This document shows, piece by piece, positions 25,118 through 33,599 of a DNA stretch of 64,000 bases. Source of the DNA: an uncultured Clostridia bacterium (GTDB taxonomy: Bacteria > Bacillota > Clostridia > UBA1381); the NCBI GenBank assembly GCA_944390495.1, contig CALXQE010000032.1, positions 1 to 64,000 of the forward strand, in the 5' to 3' direction. Under the pieces are notes generated by a model, which did no database searches, was not told where the DNA came from, and worked only from the letters and a program-made list of their open reading frames with translations. The translations under genes were made by a program, and so were the position numbers. Positions within the stretch are counted from its first letter, which is position 1. Every line of letters starts with the position of its first letter.

Positions 25118-25741
25118 ATGACTTTTACTGTCATTGATAAAGAGCGTTGGGAGAGAAAAGAATATTTTGACCATTATTTTTTAAATGTACCCTGTACATA
25201 CAGTATGACAGTCAAATTAAATATTACAAGAATAAAAAAGAAAAATCAAAAACTATATCCAACAATGCTTTATTATCTTACAACTGTTATAAATCGCCAT
25301 TGCGAGTTTAGAACGGCAATTAACAAAGATGGAGAACTTGGTATATATAGCGAGATGGTACCGTGTTACACGATATTTCATAAAGATACAGAAACGTTTT
25401 CTAATCTTTGGACTGATTATGATTCAAATTATGAAAAGTTTTATGCTGCATACGAAAATGATATATTGAAGTATGGCGAACAAAAAGGAATGACAGGAAA
25501 ACCTAATGTCCCAGAGAATAATTTTAATATTTCTATGATACCATGGACAATATTTGATGGGTTTAACTTGAATTTGCAAAAGGATTATGATTATTTAGTA
25601 CCAATATTTACCATGGGTAAATATTATCAGGAAAATGGACAGTTTATGCTGCCTTTAGCAATTCAAGTTCATCATGCTGTATGTGATGGATTTCATGTAT
25701 GTCGTTTTATAAACGAATTACAAGAATTAATAGACGGTTAA
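25118..25741 (+). CDS. Chloramphenicol O-acetyltransferase (type A)
   Basis: 207 residues from ATG 25118 (AAAAAGGATG upstream). The catalytic HHAVCDGFH near the C-terminus, KEYFDHYFLNVPCTYSMTVK near the start, EFRTAIN and GFNLNLQK are characteristic; from memory it resembles clostridial CatP closely. It would acetylate chloramphenicol with acetyl-CoA in the cytoplasm. It lies 21 bases after hydA with no promoter or terminator seen between, so it may be read with the hydrogenase operon. No insertion-sequence or integrase remains flank it. Activity is not shown by sequence alone. Confidence 0.93.
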   Translation: MTFTVIDKERWERKEYFDHYFLNVPCTYSMTVKLNITRIKKKNQKLYPTMLYYLTTVINRHCEFRTAINKDGELGIYSEMVPCYTIFHKDTETFSNLWTDYDSNYEKFYAAYENDILKYGEQKGMTGKPNVPENNFNISMIPWTIFDGFNLNLQKDYDYLVPIFTMGKYYQENGQFMLPLAIQVHHAVCDGFHVCRFINELQELIDG

Positions 25742-25813
25742 ATTTTTAGTGCTTAGGAATTTGGTTTTTTGATGTTTTATCATCGTCGTGATTATATTGA
25801 TATTTTTGTTAAT

Positions 25814-25849
25814 AAAAAGTCCGAGGTATGTAAAGGCCTCGGACTTTTT
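25814..25849. terminator. Bidirectional terminator between cat and DUF1540 gene
   Basis: AAAAAGTCCGAGG and CCTCGGACTTTTT form a perfect 13-base inverted repeat with a ten-base loop, with A-run and T-run built in. Confidence 0.9.
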
Positions 25850-25868
25850 GGGGTTCTGAAATGTTTAA

Positions 25869-26045
25869 TTATTTTTTTAATTGGAATGAATTACAGTCAG
25901 TACATTCAACCATTGTAGGATTTGCTTCATGTGTACCAATCTGGATAGAAGAAAGAGAGCAGTAATCTGAATGTCCGCAATGATGTGCACACTGTGAAAC
26001 AGTACATTTAATACTTTCATTCTTGTTTGAACCGTTACATGCCAT
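25869..26045 (-). CDS. DUF1540 domain small Cys-rich protein
   Basis: 58 residues on the minus strand: starts MACNGSNKNESIKCTVSQC, then HHCGHSDYCSLSSIQIG and MVECTDCNSF, ending QLKK. The cysteine and histidine spacing is that of the DUF1540 family, probably metal binding. RBS GGAGGTAATAT gives a strong start. It is too short for many gene callers and a longer frame on the same strand is only its shadow. A palindrome lies just upstream (26072-26086). The role is unknown. Confidence 0.88.
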   Translation of the reverse strand: MACNGSNKNESIKCTVSQCAHHCGHSDYCSLSSIQIGTHEANPTMVECTDCNSFQLKK

Positions 26046-26071
26046 GATATATTACCTCCGTAAATTAAAGT

Positions 26072-26086
26072 TACCGCATTGCGGTA
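26072..26086. promoter_or_regulatory. Perfect palindrome upstream of DUF1540 gene
   Basis: TACCGCA-T-TGCGGTA, a perfect 7-1-7 palindrome between the Clp gene stop and the DUF1540 RBS. It could be an operator for the DUF1540 gene or a short hairpin; there is no T-run. Confidence 0.45.
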
Positions 26087-26138
26087 CATACATAGTATTT
26101 ACAGATGGCTTTATATTATCACAGGAAAATATCGGAAA

Positions 26139-28460
26139 TTATTCGTTCAATAATTTTGAAACAACTGTAAGATCAAGTTCATTGCCGTTTCTTGATGCTG
26201 TAATGGTACAACCTGATGTTATCTGACCTGTCAGTGACAGACGAGCAAGTTTATCTTCAAGAAGATTCTGTATTGAACGTTTTAATGGTCTTGCACCGTA
26301 CTTTTTATCATATCCCTTTTCAAGGATAAGTTCTTTTGCATCGTCAGTAATTACAAGTTTTGCATTCTTTTCGTTTAGTTTACTCGTAATATCCTTTAGA
26401 AGCAGGTCAATAATTTGACGTAAATCTTCCTTTGTAAGTGACTTAAATGTAACTATTTCATCAATTCTGTTAAGGAACTCGGGCTTAAAGAATTGCTTTA
26501 AGCTTTTATCGACGTTACTTTCCATACTTACATCTTCGTTTGAATTAAATCCGGCAGTTGATGCTTTAAATTCTGAGCCTGCATTTGTTGTCATTATAAT
26601 AATAGTGTTTTCAAAATTTACAATCTTACCATGACTGTCAGCAATGCGTCCATCGTCAAGTATTTGTAGGAATAGGTTAAATACTTCCGGATGAGCTTTT
26701 TCGATTTCGTCAAGAAGAATTACTGAATATGGTTTTCTTCTTACCTTTTCTGTGAGCTGACCTGCATCGTCATATCCAACATATCCTGGAGGTGAACCGA
26801 TAAGTTTAGATACTGAATGCTTTTCCATGTATTCGGACATATCTATTCTTATAAGAGCTTCTTCGTTGTCGAACATTACCTCTGCGATTGTTTTTACAAG
26901 TTCGGTTTTACCAACGCCTGTCGGACCTGCGAAGATGAATGATACAGGTCGTTTTCTTGTTGTAATATCGGCTCTGCCTCTCCTTATTGCACGTGATACA
27001 GCAGTGACTGCCTTTTCTTGACCTATTACACGTTCGTGAATACGGCTTTCCAAATTAAGAAGTTTTGTTGCCTCGTCTTCGGTAAGTCTGTGTACGGGTA
27101 TTTTTGTCCAGCCCTCTATTACTGCTGCAATATCATCAAATGTAATTTCTGCTTTTTCAGCCTCTTGTTTTGCTTTTTCAATGTCTTGTTCTATTTTTAA
27201 TTTTTCGACTTTAAGGTTAGCAATGTGCTCAAAGTCACCGTCTTCTGTCGCCTTTGCCATTTCCTCGTCGATGACTTTTATTCTGTCGCTTAAAAGTCTT
27301 TCGTCATAAAGAGCTTTGTTTTTTAAATTAACTCTCGAACCTGCCTCGTCTATTATGTCGATAGCTTTGTCAGGCAGGAATCGGTCTGTAATATATCTTT
27401 CTGACATTCTTACAGCCTGTTCTATTATTTCATCAGATATTTTAACGTGATGATAGTTTTCGTAGTAATCTTTAATACCTTCTAATATTTCAATACTTTC
27501 CTCGATTGACGGTTCATCTATAAGTACAGGCTGAAAGCGTCTTTCAAGGGCAGAATCTTTTTCTATATGCTTTCTGTACTCAGTAAGAGTAGTTGCACCG
27601 ATGATTTGAATTTCTCCTCTTGCAAGAGCCGGTTTTAGAATATTAGCGGCACTCATGGCACCTTCTGCATCACCTGCTGCTACAATATTGTGTATTTCAT
27701 CTATTACAAGTATAACGTTTCCTCTTTCAGCAGCCTCGTTTAGAAGATTTTTAAGTCTTGCCTCAAATTGACCCCTAAACTGTGTACCTGCAACAAGTGC
27801 AGTAAAATCAAGTAAATACAGCTGATAGTCAAAAAGCTTAGGAGGTACATTTCTCTCAAATATTCTGCAAGCGAGACCTTCTGCAACTGCTGTTTTACCA
27901 ACACCCGGTTCACCTAAAAGTACAGGATTGTTTTTTGAGCGTCTGTTTAGTATCTGAATAACGCGTTCAATTTCAGCATTTCTGTTTACAACTCTGTCAA
28001 CTTTTCCTTCGGCTGCCTTTTCTGTAAGGTTTGTGCCGTAGGTATCAAGCATGGTCTTTTTCTGACGTTTGCCGTTTTGTTTTTTATCTTTTGTATTTTT
28101 ATCATTGCTTTGAGATGAATTATCTCCCATTCCGGTGAAGAAATTTTTGAACATATCAAGGGGAGCTGTTGCTGCACCGCCTTCGTCATCTATGCCGCCT
28201 GAAATCTGCTGCATAAGCTCAGTAGGATTACCGTCAGGATTCATATTTTCGATACTTTCCATAAATTCAGACATTTGGTTGTTAAGATTGTCAAGCTCGT
28301 CATCTGAAACACCAAAACTGTCTATCATCTGATTTAAAGGGGCAATTCCTAATTCCTTTGCACATGACAGGCAAAGTCCTTCGCTTGTTGTTTTGTCCCC
28401 CTCCATTTTTGTAATGTAGAAAACCGCAGAGTTTTTCTTACACCTTGAGCATAAATTCAT
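26139..28460 (-). CDS. ClpE-like AAA+ Clp ATPase with N-terminal zinc motif
   Basis: 773 residues. The N-terminus MNLCSRCKK...[11 protein letters not shown] is a CXXC-CXXC zinc finger like that of ClpE, in place of the usual double Clp-N repeat. Two AAA modules follow: Walker A GEPGVGKT and GPTGVGKT, Walker [11 protein letters not shown] and [10 protein letters not shown], separated by a coiled-coil/UVR-like middle segment ([22 protein letters not shown]). Such ATPases unfold damaged proteins for ClpP. The low-complexity stretch about residues 100-140 is a linker. Regulation may use the palindrome at 28493-28505. Confidence 0.9.
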   Translation of the reverse strand: MNLCSRCKKNSAVFYITKMEGDKTTSEGLCLSCAKELGIAPLNQMIDSFGVSDDELDNLNNQMSEFMESIENMNPDGNPTELMQQISGGIDDEGGAATAPLDMFKNFFTGMGDNSSQSNDKNTKDKKQNGKRQKKTMLDTYGTNLTEKAAEGKVDRVVNRNAEIERVIQILNRRSKNNPVLLGEPGVGKTAVAEGLACRIFERNVPPKLFDYQLYLLDFTALVAGTQFRGQFEARLKNLLNEAAERGNVILVIDEIHNIVAAGDAEGAMSAANILKPALARGEIQIIGATTLTEYRKHIEKDSALERRFQPVLIDEPSIEESIEILEGIKDYYENYHHVKISDEIIEQAVRMSERYITDRFLPDKAIDIIDEAGSRVNLKNKALYDERLLSDRIKVIDEEMAKATEDGDFEHIANLKVEKLKIEQDIEKAKQEAEKAEITFDDIAAVIEGWTKIPVHRLTEDEATKLLNLESRIHERVIGQEKAVTAVSRAIRRGRADITTRKRPVSFIFAGPTGVGKTELVKTIAEVMFDNEEALIRIDMSEYMEKHSVSKLIGSPPGYVGYDDAGQLTEKVRRKPYSVILLDEIEKAHPEVFNLFLQILDDGRIADSHGKIVNFENTIIIMTTNAGSEFKASTAGFNSNEDVSMESNVDKSLKQFFKPEFLNRIDEIVTFKSLTKEDLRQIIDLLLKDITSKLNEKNAKLVITDDAKELILEKGYDKKYGARPLKRSIQNLLEDKLARLSLTGQITSGCTITASRNGNELDLTVVSKLLNE

Positions 28461-28492
28461 TTTATAGTTCCTTTCATACTGATATATTTTGA

Positions 28493-28505
28493 ACGGTCAG
28501 ACCGT
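28493..28505. promoter_or_regulatory. Palindromic operator candidate upstream of clpE-like gene
   Basis: ACGGTC-A-GACCGT, a perfect 6-1-6 palindrome 33 bases before the start codon. A -10-like TATAAT lies at 28528-28533 (minus strand), so the site would sit shortly downstream of the transcription start. It shares the GGTC core with CtsR heat-shock sites but lacks their tandem GGTCAAA repeat. Confidence 0.5.
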
Positions 28506-28667
28506 ATAAATTCTTCCTTAAATATATATTATATCATAATGATGTATATTTTAAAACCCTTTTTCCATTATGTTTACAAATTATTTATTTTTTATAATAT
28601 ATGGAATATTTTGTAAATAATCTGAATATAATATAATAAGAAAAATAACAAAAGGACAAGATGTATT

Positions 28668-28826
28668 ATGACACGATATGAAAAAAACAGCAGATATATT
28701 GCCGGTGTGGCAATAAGAAGCCGTAGAAAACAAAATAAACTTAAAGGTGAACTTATAGCATTTTTTTCTGCCCTTTCTATTATATGTACAGGTCTGTATA
28801 TTATAATATCTTCTATTTCTTATTGA
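28668..28826 (+). CDS. Small single-span membrane protein
   Basis: 52 residues: a basic N-terminus (RSRRKQNKLKG) and one hydrophobic segment (IAFFSALSIICTGLYIIISS). The RBS AAAGGA is about 13 bases upstream, somewhat far. An ATG at 28661 is in another frame and stops after six codons. The amphipathic-then-hydrophobic pattern favours a real gene, but the family is not recognised. Confidence 0.45.
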   Translation: MTRYEKNSRYIAGVAIRSRRKQNKLKGELIAFFSALSIICTGLYIIISSISY

Positions 28827-28905
28827 AAAATACACATACATATCTTTTAAATTTATAAATTAAATATTAATATTTATTAAATTTTACAAAAATTTAATAA
28901 AGTTA

Positions 28906-28934
28906 TTGCATTTTTAGAATAAAGATAGTACAAT
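28906..28934 (+). promoter_or_regulatory. Promoter of the glycosyltransferase gene
   Basis: TTGCAT (28906-28911), 17-bp spacer, TACAAT (28929-28934), ahead of AGGGGG and the ATG at 28966. Confidence 0.72.
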
Positions 28935-28965
28935 AGACAGTGAGTTATTAATAGGGGGTAATGTA

Positions 28966-30282
28966 ATGTCAGAAGGCAGTATGTTTTGGACTGTGTTCAG
29001 CATAATATTGCAGGTATTTTCACTGTCAATCGGTATTTACTATTTAATAGTAGGATTGACCGGCTTTTTGCCGATAAAAGACAGAAATAAAAAAGTAAAA
29101 GATAAGATTCATAAGTTTGCACTAATCATATCGGCACATGATGAGGAAGCGGTAATTGCTAATATGGTGTCATCTTTGAAAGAACTTGATTATCCGGATG
29201 AGGCGTATGATATATTTGTAATAGCCGATAACTGTGAGGATAATACTGCGGCAGAGGCTGAAAAAGCCGGTGCGTTGGTATATGTCCGTAATGTACCGAA
29301 TCTTCGAGGCAAAGGCCACGCTCTTGAATGGATGTTTGAGAAGATTTATAATATGAAGAAAAAATACGATTATATTTCTATATTTGATGCTGATAATCTT
29401 GTAGATAGGAATTATCTAAAAGCAATGAATGAAAGGGCAAACCAGGGATTTAAAGTTGTACAAGGCTTCCTTGACAGTAAAAATCCTTATGATTCATGGA
29501 TTACTGCGGCATATTCATTTTGTTTCTGGAGTGTAAACAGAATTTTCCAGCTTTCAAGATACAAGCTTGGACTTTGCTGCGAACTTTCAGGTACAGGATT
29601 TATAATAGCACTTGATGTTTTAAAGAAGCTTGGCTGGGGAGCTACATGTCTTACAGAGGATATGGAGTTTACCATGAAGCTTTCATTAAATGATGAAAAA
29701 GTCGCTTTTGCTTATGATGCAGTTGTCTATGATGAAAAACCGCTTACGCTTAAACAGTCATGGCGCCAGAGAGTGCGTTGGATGCAGGGTCATTGTGATG
29801 TTGCTTCAAGATATTTCTTTAAGCTTATTAAAAAAGGTATAAAAGAAAGAAAGCTTAGCTGTATTGACTGTGCAGTATATCTTGTACAGCCAATAAGAAT
29901 CATTGCAACAGGGATTATTACTTTCTTTGCTTATGCACAAACTTTCTATCCTGACGGTGATTTGGGCTTTATGCAGGTTTCGTATATATTTCAGGATATT
30001 CCGTTTGGTGCGGTTATATGGAATGTTATCGTAATATTGCAATTTTTGTATACGCCGTTTGTTATATGGTTTGAAAGAAGAGAAATTAAACCTAAGATGA
30101 TATTCTATTATTTTACATATATTATCTATAACTTTACGTGGGTACCGATAGCAATTCAGGGTCTTATAGGTAAGAACAAAACTGAATGGGCACACACTAA
30201 ACATACAAGAACAATAAGTATGGAAGAATTAAAAAAAATTAACGGACGGTTTGAACACAAACTTTCAACAAAAGAACAATAA
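28966..30282 (+). CDS. Membrane glycosyltransferase family 2
   Basis: 438 residues. An N-terminal membrane helix precedes a GT-A domain with nucleotide-sugar motifs VIADNCEDNT, IFDADN (DXD), LTEDMEF and the processive-type QRVRWMQG; three or more C-terminal helices follow. This is the layout of cellulose-synthase/hyaluronan-synthase-like enzymes, which polymerise or transfer sugars across the membrane. The product cannot be named. It stands alone with its own promoter and terminator. Confidence 0.88.
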   Translation: MSEGSMFWTVFSIILQVFSLSIGIYYLIVGLTGFLPIKDRNKKVKDKIHKFALIISAHDEEAVIANMVSSLKELDYPDEAYDIFVIADNCEDNTAAEAEKAGALVYVRNVPNLRGKGHALEWMFEKIYNMKKKYDYISIFDADNLVDRNYLKAMNERANQGFKVVQGFLDSKNPYDSWITAAYSFCFWSVNRIFQLSRYKLGLCCELSGTGFIIALDVLKKLGWGATCLTEDMEFTMKLSLNDEKVAFAYDAVVYDEKPLTLKQSWRQRVRWMQGHCDVASRYFFKLIKKGIKERKLSCIDCAVYLVQPIRIIATGIITFFAYAQTFYPDGDLGFMQVSYIFQDIPFGAVIWNVIVILQFLYTPFVIWFERREIKPKMIFYYFTYIIYNFTWVPIAIQGLIGKNKTEWAHTKHTRTISMEELKKINGRFEHKLSTKEQ

Positions 30283-30323
30283 AAACAGCAGATTAACAGT
30301 AGATTTATTCTGCTGTTTTTTTT
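30281..30323 (+). terminator. Terminator after glycosyltransferase gene
   Basis: AAAAACAGCAGA and TCTGCTGTTTTTTTT pair around a 16-base loop, ending in eight T. Confidence 0.78.
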
Positions 30324-30384
30324 CTGCCTTATTACCAATATTTCAAACAGTGTAATCAATATGTAATAAAATTATAAAAATTAC

Positions 30385-30413
30385 TTGCATTTATATACAA
30401 GATGTAGTATAAT
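30385..30413 (+). promoter_or_regulatory. Promoter of the zinc-ribbon protein gene
   Basis: TTGCAT (30385-30390), 17-bp spacer, TATAAT (30408-30413); RBS GGAGGGG and ATG at 30454. Confidence 0.8.
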
Positions 30414-30453
30414 GTGTTAGACAGTTTAAAATGAATTTTTCGGAGGGGTTTTA

Positions 30454-31218
30454 ATGTACTGCAAAAATTGTGGCAGACAATTAAAAGAAGGTACAAGGTT
30501 CTGCGACAGATGCGGTCAGTCCGTAAGAAAAAATATGCAGAATTCACAAGCCGCAAGGCATCAAGAGATAAAAGAATTACAGGCGGAAAGACTTAACCGC
30601 AAAAAGCGTCTTGCTGAAAAAGAAGCAAGACAGGCAAGAAACAGAAAGCGTAAAAAGAATAGAGGTACAACCGTTTTGTTTGTCGCAGTAATTTTATTGA
30701 TTGCGGTGGCGAGCATAATAATAGGATATAATATACCGGGTGACGACAGTACAACAAATACAATAGCATCATCTACACCTGAAAGTAGTTTGGGAGTACA
30801 GGTAACAGCTACACCGATAGCGTCTAAATCCGGTTATTCTGAAATATCATTAAGCGGTGTAACATGCCCGTATCCTTCAGATTTTCGTTCAAATACAGTA
30901 ACAGGCAGTGAAAAACTTAATTTAACTGATGCTTTAGGCGGAGCAACGATGATTGTTGCTCAGGAGGGAAAGTCCGGTGAACCGGCAGACTTGATGAAAG
31001 CATATCTTGAAGAAATTGGTGTTGACAATGCGACAGAGATGAGAGCCGGAAGCGACAGCTATGTAGTAACGGTCGAAGACGGTGAAAGTGTCGTGCATAG
31101 AAAGTGTATTGTAAAAAATGGCATCGCCGTGTATTATGATTTTACCTATGATGCTGATTCAACATCTAAACAGAAATACGAAGAACATATTAAATATATA
31201 GATTCTAAAATGAAATAA
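30454..31218 (+). CDS. Zinc-ribbon membrane protein of unknown function
   Basis: 254 residues. N-terminal zinc ribbon C-K-N-C-G...F-C-D-R-C-G (about residues 3-23), a strongly basic coiled-coil-like stretch to residue 70, one membrane segment (TTVLFVAVILLIAVASIIIGYNI, split here for reading), and an extracytoplasmic C-terminal domain from about 130 with an alpha/beta pattern similar to PsbP/Mog1-like folds. The ribbon is inside and the domain outside. No enzyme motif is seen. It may sense or stabilise something at the envelope; this is inference. Confidence 0.75.
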   Translation: MYCKNCGRQLKEGTRFCDRCGQSVRKNMQNSQAARHQEIKELQAERLNRKKRLAEKEARQARNRKRKKNRGTTVLFVAVILLIAVASIIIGYNIPGDDSTTNTIASSTPESSLGVQVTATPIASKSGYSEISLSGVTCPYPSDFRSNTVTGSEKLNLTDALGGATMIVAQEGKSGEPADLMKAYLEEIGVDNATEMRAGSDSYVVTVEDGESVVHRKCIVKNGIAVYYDFTYDADSTSKQKYEEHIKYIDSKMK

Positions 31219-31488
31219 TTAAATTAAATATTTTATAACAGCGTAAATAACAGCTGCTATAATAATAACAGCGGCTATTTTTAAATACTTTCCTTTTTTT
31301 CGGACAGCCTTTTGAGGCTGTCCGTTTTTTTCAATTTTATCTATATAGTGACTCACAATTTTTTCTGCATCTTCTATTGCGCGCCCCTCTAATTTAGGGT
31401 TATAGTCTTTAAAAACAATTATAGCTTGAGCAACGTATGGTGACGTAAAATTATTGAGTATGACTACTTTTTTTGTTAGTTCTTTCAT
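31219..31488 (-). CDS. Small tail-anchored membrane protein
   Basis: 89 residues, RBS CGGAGC. A soluble N-terminal part (KKVVILNNFTSPYVAQAIIV, then GRAIEDAEKIVSHYID) is followed by a basic linker and a C-terminal membrane segment (IAAVIIIAAVIYAVIKYLI). Family not recognised. It converges on the zinc-ribbon gene with no gap between stop codons, and its coding sequence contains the terminator of that gene (31301-31331). Confidence 0.65.
   Translation of the reverse strand: MKELTKKVVILNNFTSPYVAQAIIVFKDYNPKLEGRAIEDAEKIVSHYIDKIEKNGQPQKAVRKKGKYLKIAAVIIIAAVIYAVIKYLI
31301..31331 (+). terminator. Plus-strand terminator inside a minus-strand gene
   Basis: CGGACAGCC and GGCTGTCCG form a perfect 9-bp stem with loop TTTTGA followed by seven T on the plus strand. 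It ends the zinc-ribbon transcript about 100 bases after its stop. On the minus strand an A-run follows instead, so the small membrane protein gene is not terminated. Confidence 0.85.
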
Positions 31489-31717
31489 TTTAACAGCTCC
31501 GTTTTTTTATTTGTTTATATTATTGCCCATAATTTTTTTTATATACAGAATATGGAATATTTTGATAGCTATTATGCAGTATTAAATAAATTTAAAATAA
31601 CAGTCATAATGTAAAAGGTCAGTGAATATATATGGTAATATATGGATATTTATTGTAATAAAAGATTTAATTTTGCAATAAATGAAATTATTTTGTAACG
31701 AAATCGTAATAAAACTA

Positions 31718-31746
31718 TTGACAATGTAACATTTCTGTAGTATACT
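31718..31746 (+). promoter_or_regulatory. Promoter of the G5/3D protein gene
   Basis: Perfect TTGACA (31718-31723), 17-bp spacer, TATACT (31741-31746). The 230 bases between 31489 and here are AT-rich and show no gene or riboswitch-like structure. Confidence 0.82.
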
Positions 31747-31778
31747 ATCCGATAAGTAATGAAAGGGGTTTAACTTTT

Positions 31779-32933
31779 ATGATTACACAAGACAAGAATA
31801 AGCAGGAAATGCTTATGAAACTTCGTGAAAAACGTGAAGCAAAAAAACAAGCAAAGAAAAGAGCGTCACGCAGAAGAAGGATTGCCGCCGGCATTACACT
31901 TATATCTTTGACAGCAACGATTTTCGGAACGGTGTATGGTGCATCGGCGAAAGAAATTACCATAACAGAAATTAATGAATTTACCGGTATGAATGAATCT
32001 AAGACGGTAAGGACAAGAAGTGACAATGTAGAAGAAGTGCTTGAGGAGCATGGGCTTGATATCGGCGAGGCGGACAAGCTTAATGTATCAACAGAACAGG
32101 CTGTTACAGACAATGATGATATAGTTATTAAAAGAGGAAAAAAAGTCACAATTAAAGTCGGAGGACAAGAAAGCGTTGTTACGGTTACGAAAGCCGACCT
32201 TACAGACGCGCTTGTGGAAGCCGGTTATATACCAGGAGAATATGATGTTATATCATCAAACGGTGATACATTGGCTGATGGTGACACAATAGAACTTGTT
32301 GCAGTAAGCCATACTGAGGAAACCGTTACGGAGCCTATAAGTAAGGGTATTGAGTATGTAGAAGATTCAACGCTTATAAAGGGTCAGGAAAAGGTAGTAG
32401 ATGAAGGCTGTGACGGAACGAAAGAAATTAAATACAAAGTTGTGTATAACAACGGTAATGAGGTTTCAAGAGAGGTAATAAGTGAAACAGTTACTGTTGA
32501 GCCGAAAAATAAAATAATTGCACAGGGAACTATGAGTCCTACTCCTGAACCGCAAAAAATGACCGTAAGTGAAACACTAAACAATACAAAATCCACTGTA
32601 AGTGATGACGGCGGAACAGTAAACGGATATAAGTATTCAAAAAAAATTACAATGACTGCAACAGCATATTCTACATCGGCAAGTGAGAACGGAGGATATA
32701 CTGTTTCGGCAATGGGTAATCCGCTGAAATACGGAGTGGTAGCTGTTGACCCGAATGTAATACCTCTTGGTTCAAGGGTATATGTAACGGCAGCAGACGG
32801 TTCTTGGACATACGGTGTTGCAAGTGCAGAGGATACAGGCGGTGCAATTAAAGGTAATAAAATAGATTTATGCTACCCAACAAATGCTATGGCGTTTGGA
32901 CGCAGAAGTTGTGTAGTGTACGTTCTTGAATAA
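31779..32933 (+). CDS. YabE-like cell-wall protein (ubiquitin-like DUF348, G5 and 3D domains)
   Basis: 384 residues. A basic cytoplasmic start and one membrane helix (AGITLISLTATIFGTVYGA) are followed by two DUF348 repeats (about 65-180), a G5 domain (ISKGIEYVEDSTLIKGQEKV and on) and a C-terminal 3D domain (MTATAYSTSASENGGYT, GVVAVDPNVIPLGSRVYV, SAEDTGGAIKGNKIDL) with its three aspartates. The 3D domain has the lytic transglycosylase fold of the Rpf/MltA type, so it probably cleaves peptidoglycan outside the cell. Own promoter and terminator. Confidence 0.92.
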   Translation: MITQDKNKQEMLMKLREKREAKKQAKKRASRRRRIAAGITLISLTATIFGTVYGASAKEITITEINEFTGMNESKTVRTRSDNVEEVLEEHGLDIGEADKLNVSTEQAVTDNDDIVIKRGKKVTIKVGGQESVVTVTKADLTDALVEAGYIPGEYDVISSNGDTLADGDTIELVAVSHTEETVTEPISKGIEYVEDSTLIKGQEKVVDEGCDGTKEIKYKVVYNNGNEVSREVISETVTVEPKNKIIAQGTMSPTPEPQKMTVSETLNNTKSTVSDDGGTVNGYKYSKKITMTATAYSTSASENGGYTVSAMGNPLKYGVVAVDPNVIPLGSRVYVTAADGSWTYGVASAEDTGGAIKGNKIDLCYPTNAMAFGRRSCVVYVLE

Positions 32934-32938
32934 AAATT

Positions 32939-32971
32939 AAAAAACTGCTGATGTAATGTCAGCAGTTTTTT
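32939..32971 (+). terminator. Terminator after the G5/3D gene
   Basis: AAAAACTGCTGA and TCAGCAGTTTTTT around the loop TGTAATG. Confidence 0.9.
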
Positions 32972-33037
32972 AACATAAAAAAATTTATTCCATATTATAT
33001 AGTATAAACTTTTTTATTTTGAAAGGAATGATTTAAT

Positions 33038-33523
33038 ATGGTATATGACAGAGAAGCTGCTGTGGCCTATGCTAAAAAATGGGCATACGGCAGAAATCCC
33101 AAATTTTATGATTTTTCTAATATAGGAGGAGACTGCACTAATTTTGCATCCCAGTGTATTTATGCGGGAAGCGGTATAATGAACTACACGCCTATTTTCG
33201 GGTGGTATTATATTTCTGTAAATGACAGAGCACCGGCATGGACAGGTGTTGAAGAATTGTATAGATTTCTTACAACAAACAGAGGAGCAGGACCAAGGGG
33301 AATAGTAACCGATTTGTCGCAGATACGTAATGGGGATATTATTCAGCTTCAGTTTTCACCGAGTGATAGATTCGACCATTCGCCGGTGGTTGTAGATGCA
33401 GGTAACGGCACTCCGTCAAGTATTAAGGTTGCTGCACATACTTACGATTCTGACTGCCGTCCGCTGTCGAGTTATCGTTATGTGAAAATGCGTCCGATTC
33501 ATATAACTAATGTGGGTGAATAA
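33038..33523 (+). CDS. Amidase-domain (Amidase_6-like) protein
   Basis: 161 residues. YAKKWAYGRNP, then GGDCTNFASQCIYAG with the candidate catalytic Cys and DHSPVVVDAG with the candidate His, match the putative amidase domain that is usually part of larger secreted proteins. Here it is the whole protein and has no signal peptide, so it would act in the cytoplasm or leave by another route. RBS GAAAGGAATG. Substrate unknown; peptidoglycan-type amide bonds are the usual guess. Confidence 0.82.
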   Translation: MVYDREAAVAYAKKWAYGRNPKFYDFSNIGGDCTNFASQCIYAGSGIMNYTPIFGWYYISVNDRAPAWTGVEELYRFLTTNRGAGPRGIVTDLSQIRNGDIIQLQFSPSDRFDHSPVVVDAGNGTPSSIKVAAHTYDSDCRPLSSYRYVKMRPIHITNVGE

Positions 33524-33527
33524 ATTA

Positions 33528-33556
33528 TTGCATAATATACGAAATTATGGTATAAT
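33528..33556 (+). promoter_or_regulatory. Promoter of the ABC exporter operon
   Basis: TTGCAT (33528-33533), 17-bp spacer, TATAAT (33551-33556), just after the amidase stop codon. Confidence 0.78.
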
Positions 33557-33599
33557 ATTCAAACATATTGATTTTACTAAAGAGGTGTAATTGATTATT

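Noticed and set aside
25877-26089. 70-residue minus-strand frame
   Set aside because: It overlaps the DUF1540 gene in another frame; only the DUF1540 frame has a good RBS and family-like cysteine spacing.
31489-31717. Riboswitch upstream of the G5/3D gene
   Set aside because: The stretch is AT-rich, lies upstream of the promoter at 31718 and shows no conserved aptamer-like motif.
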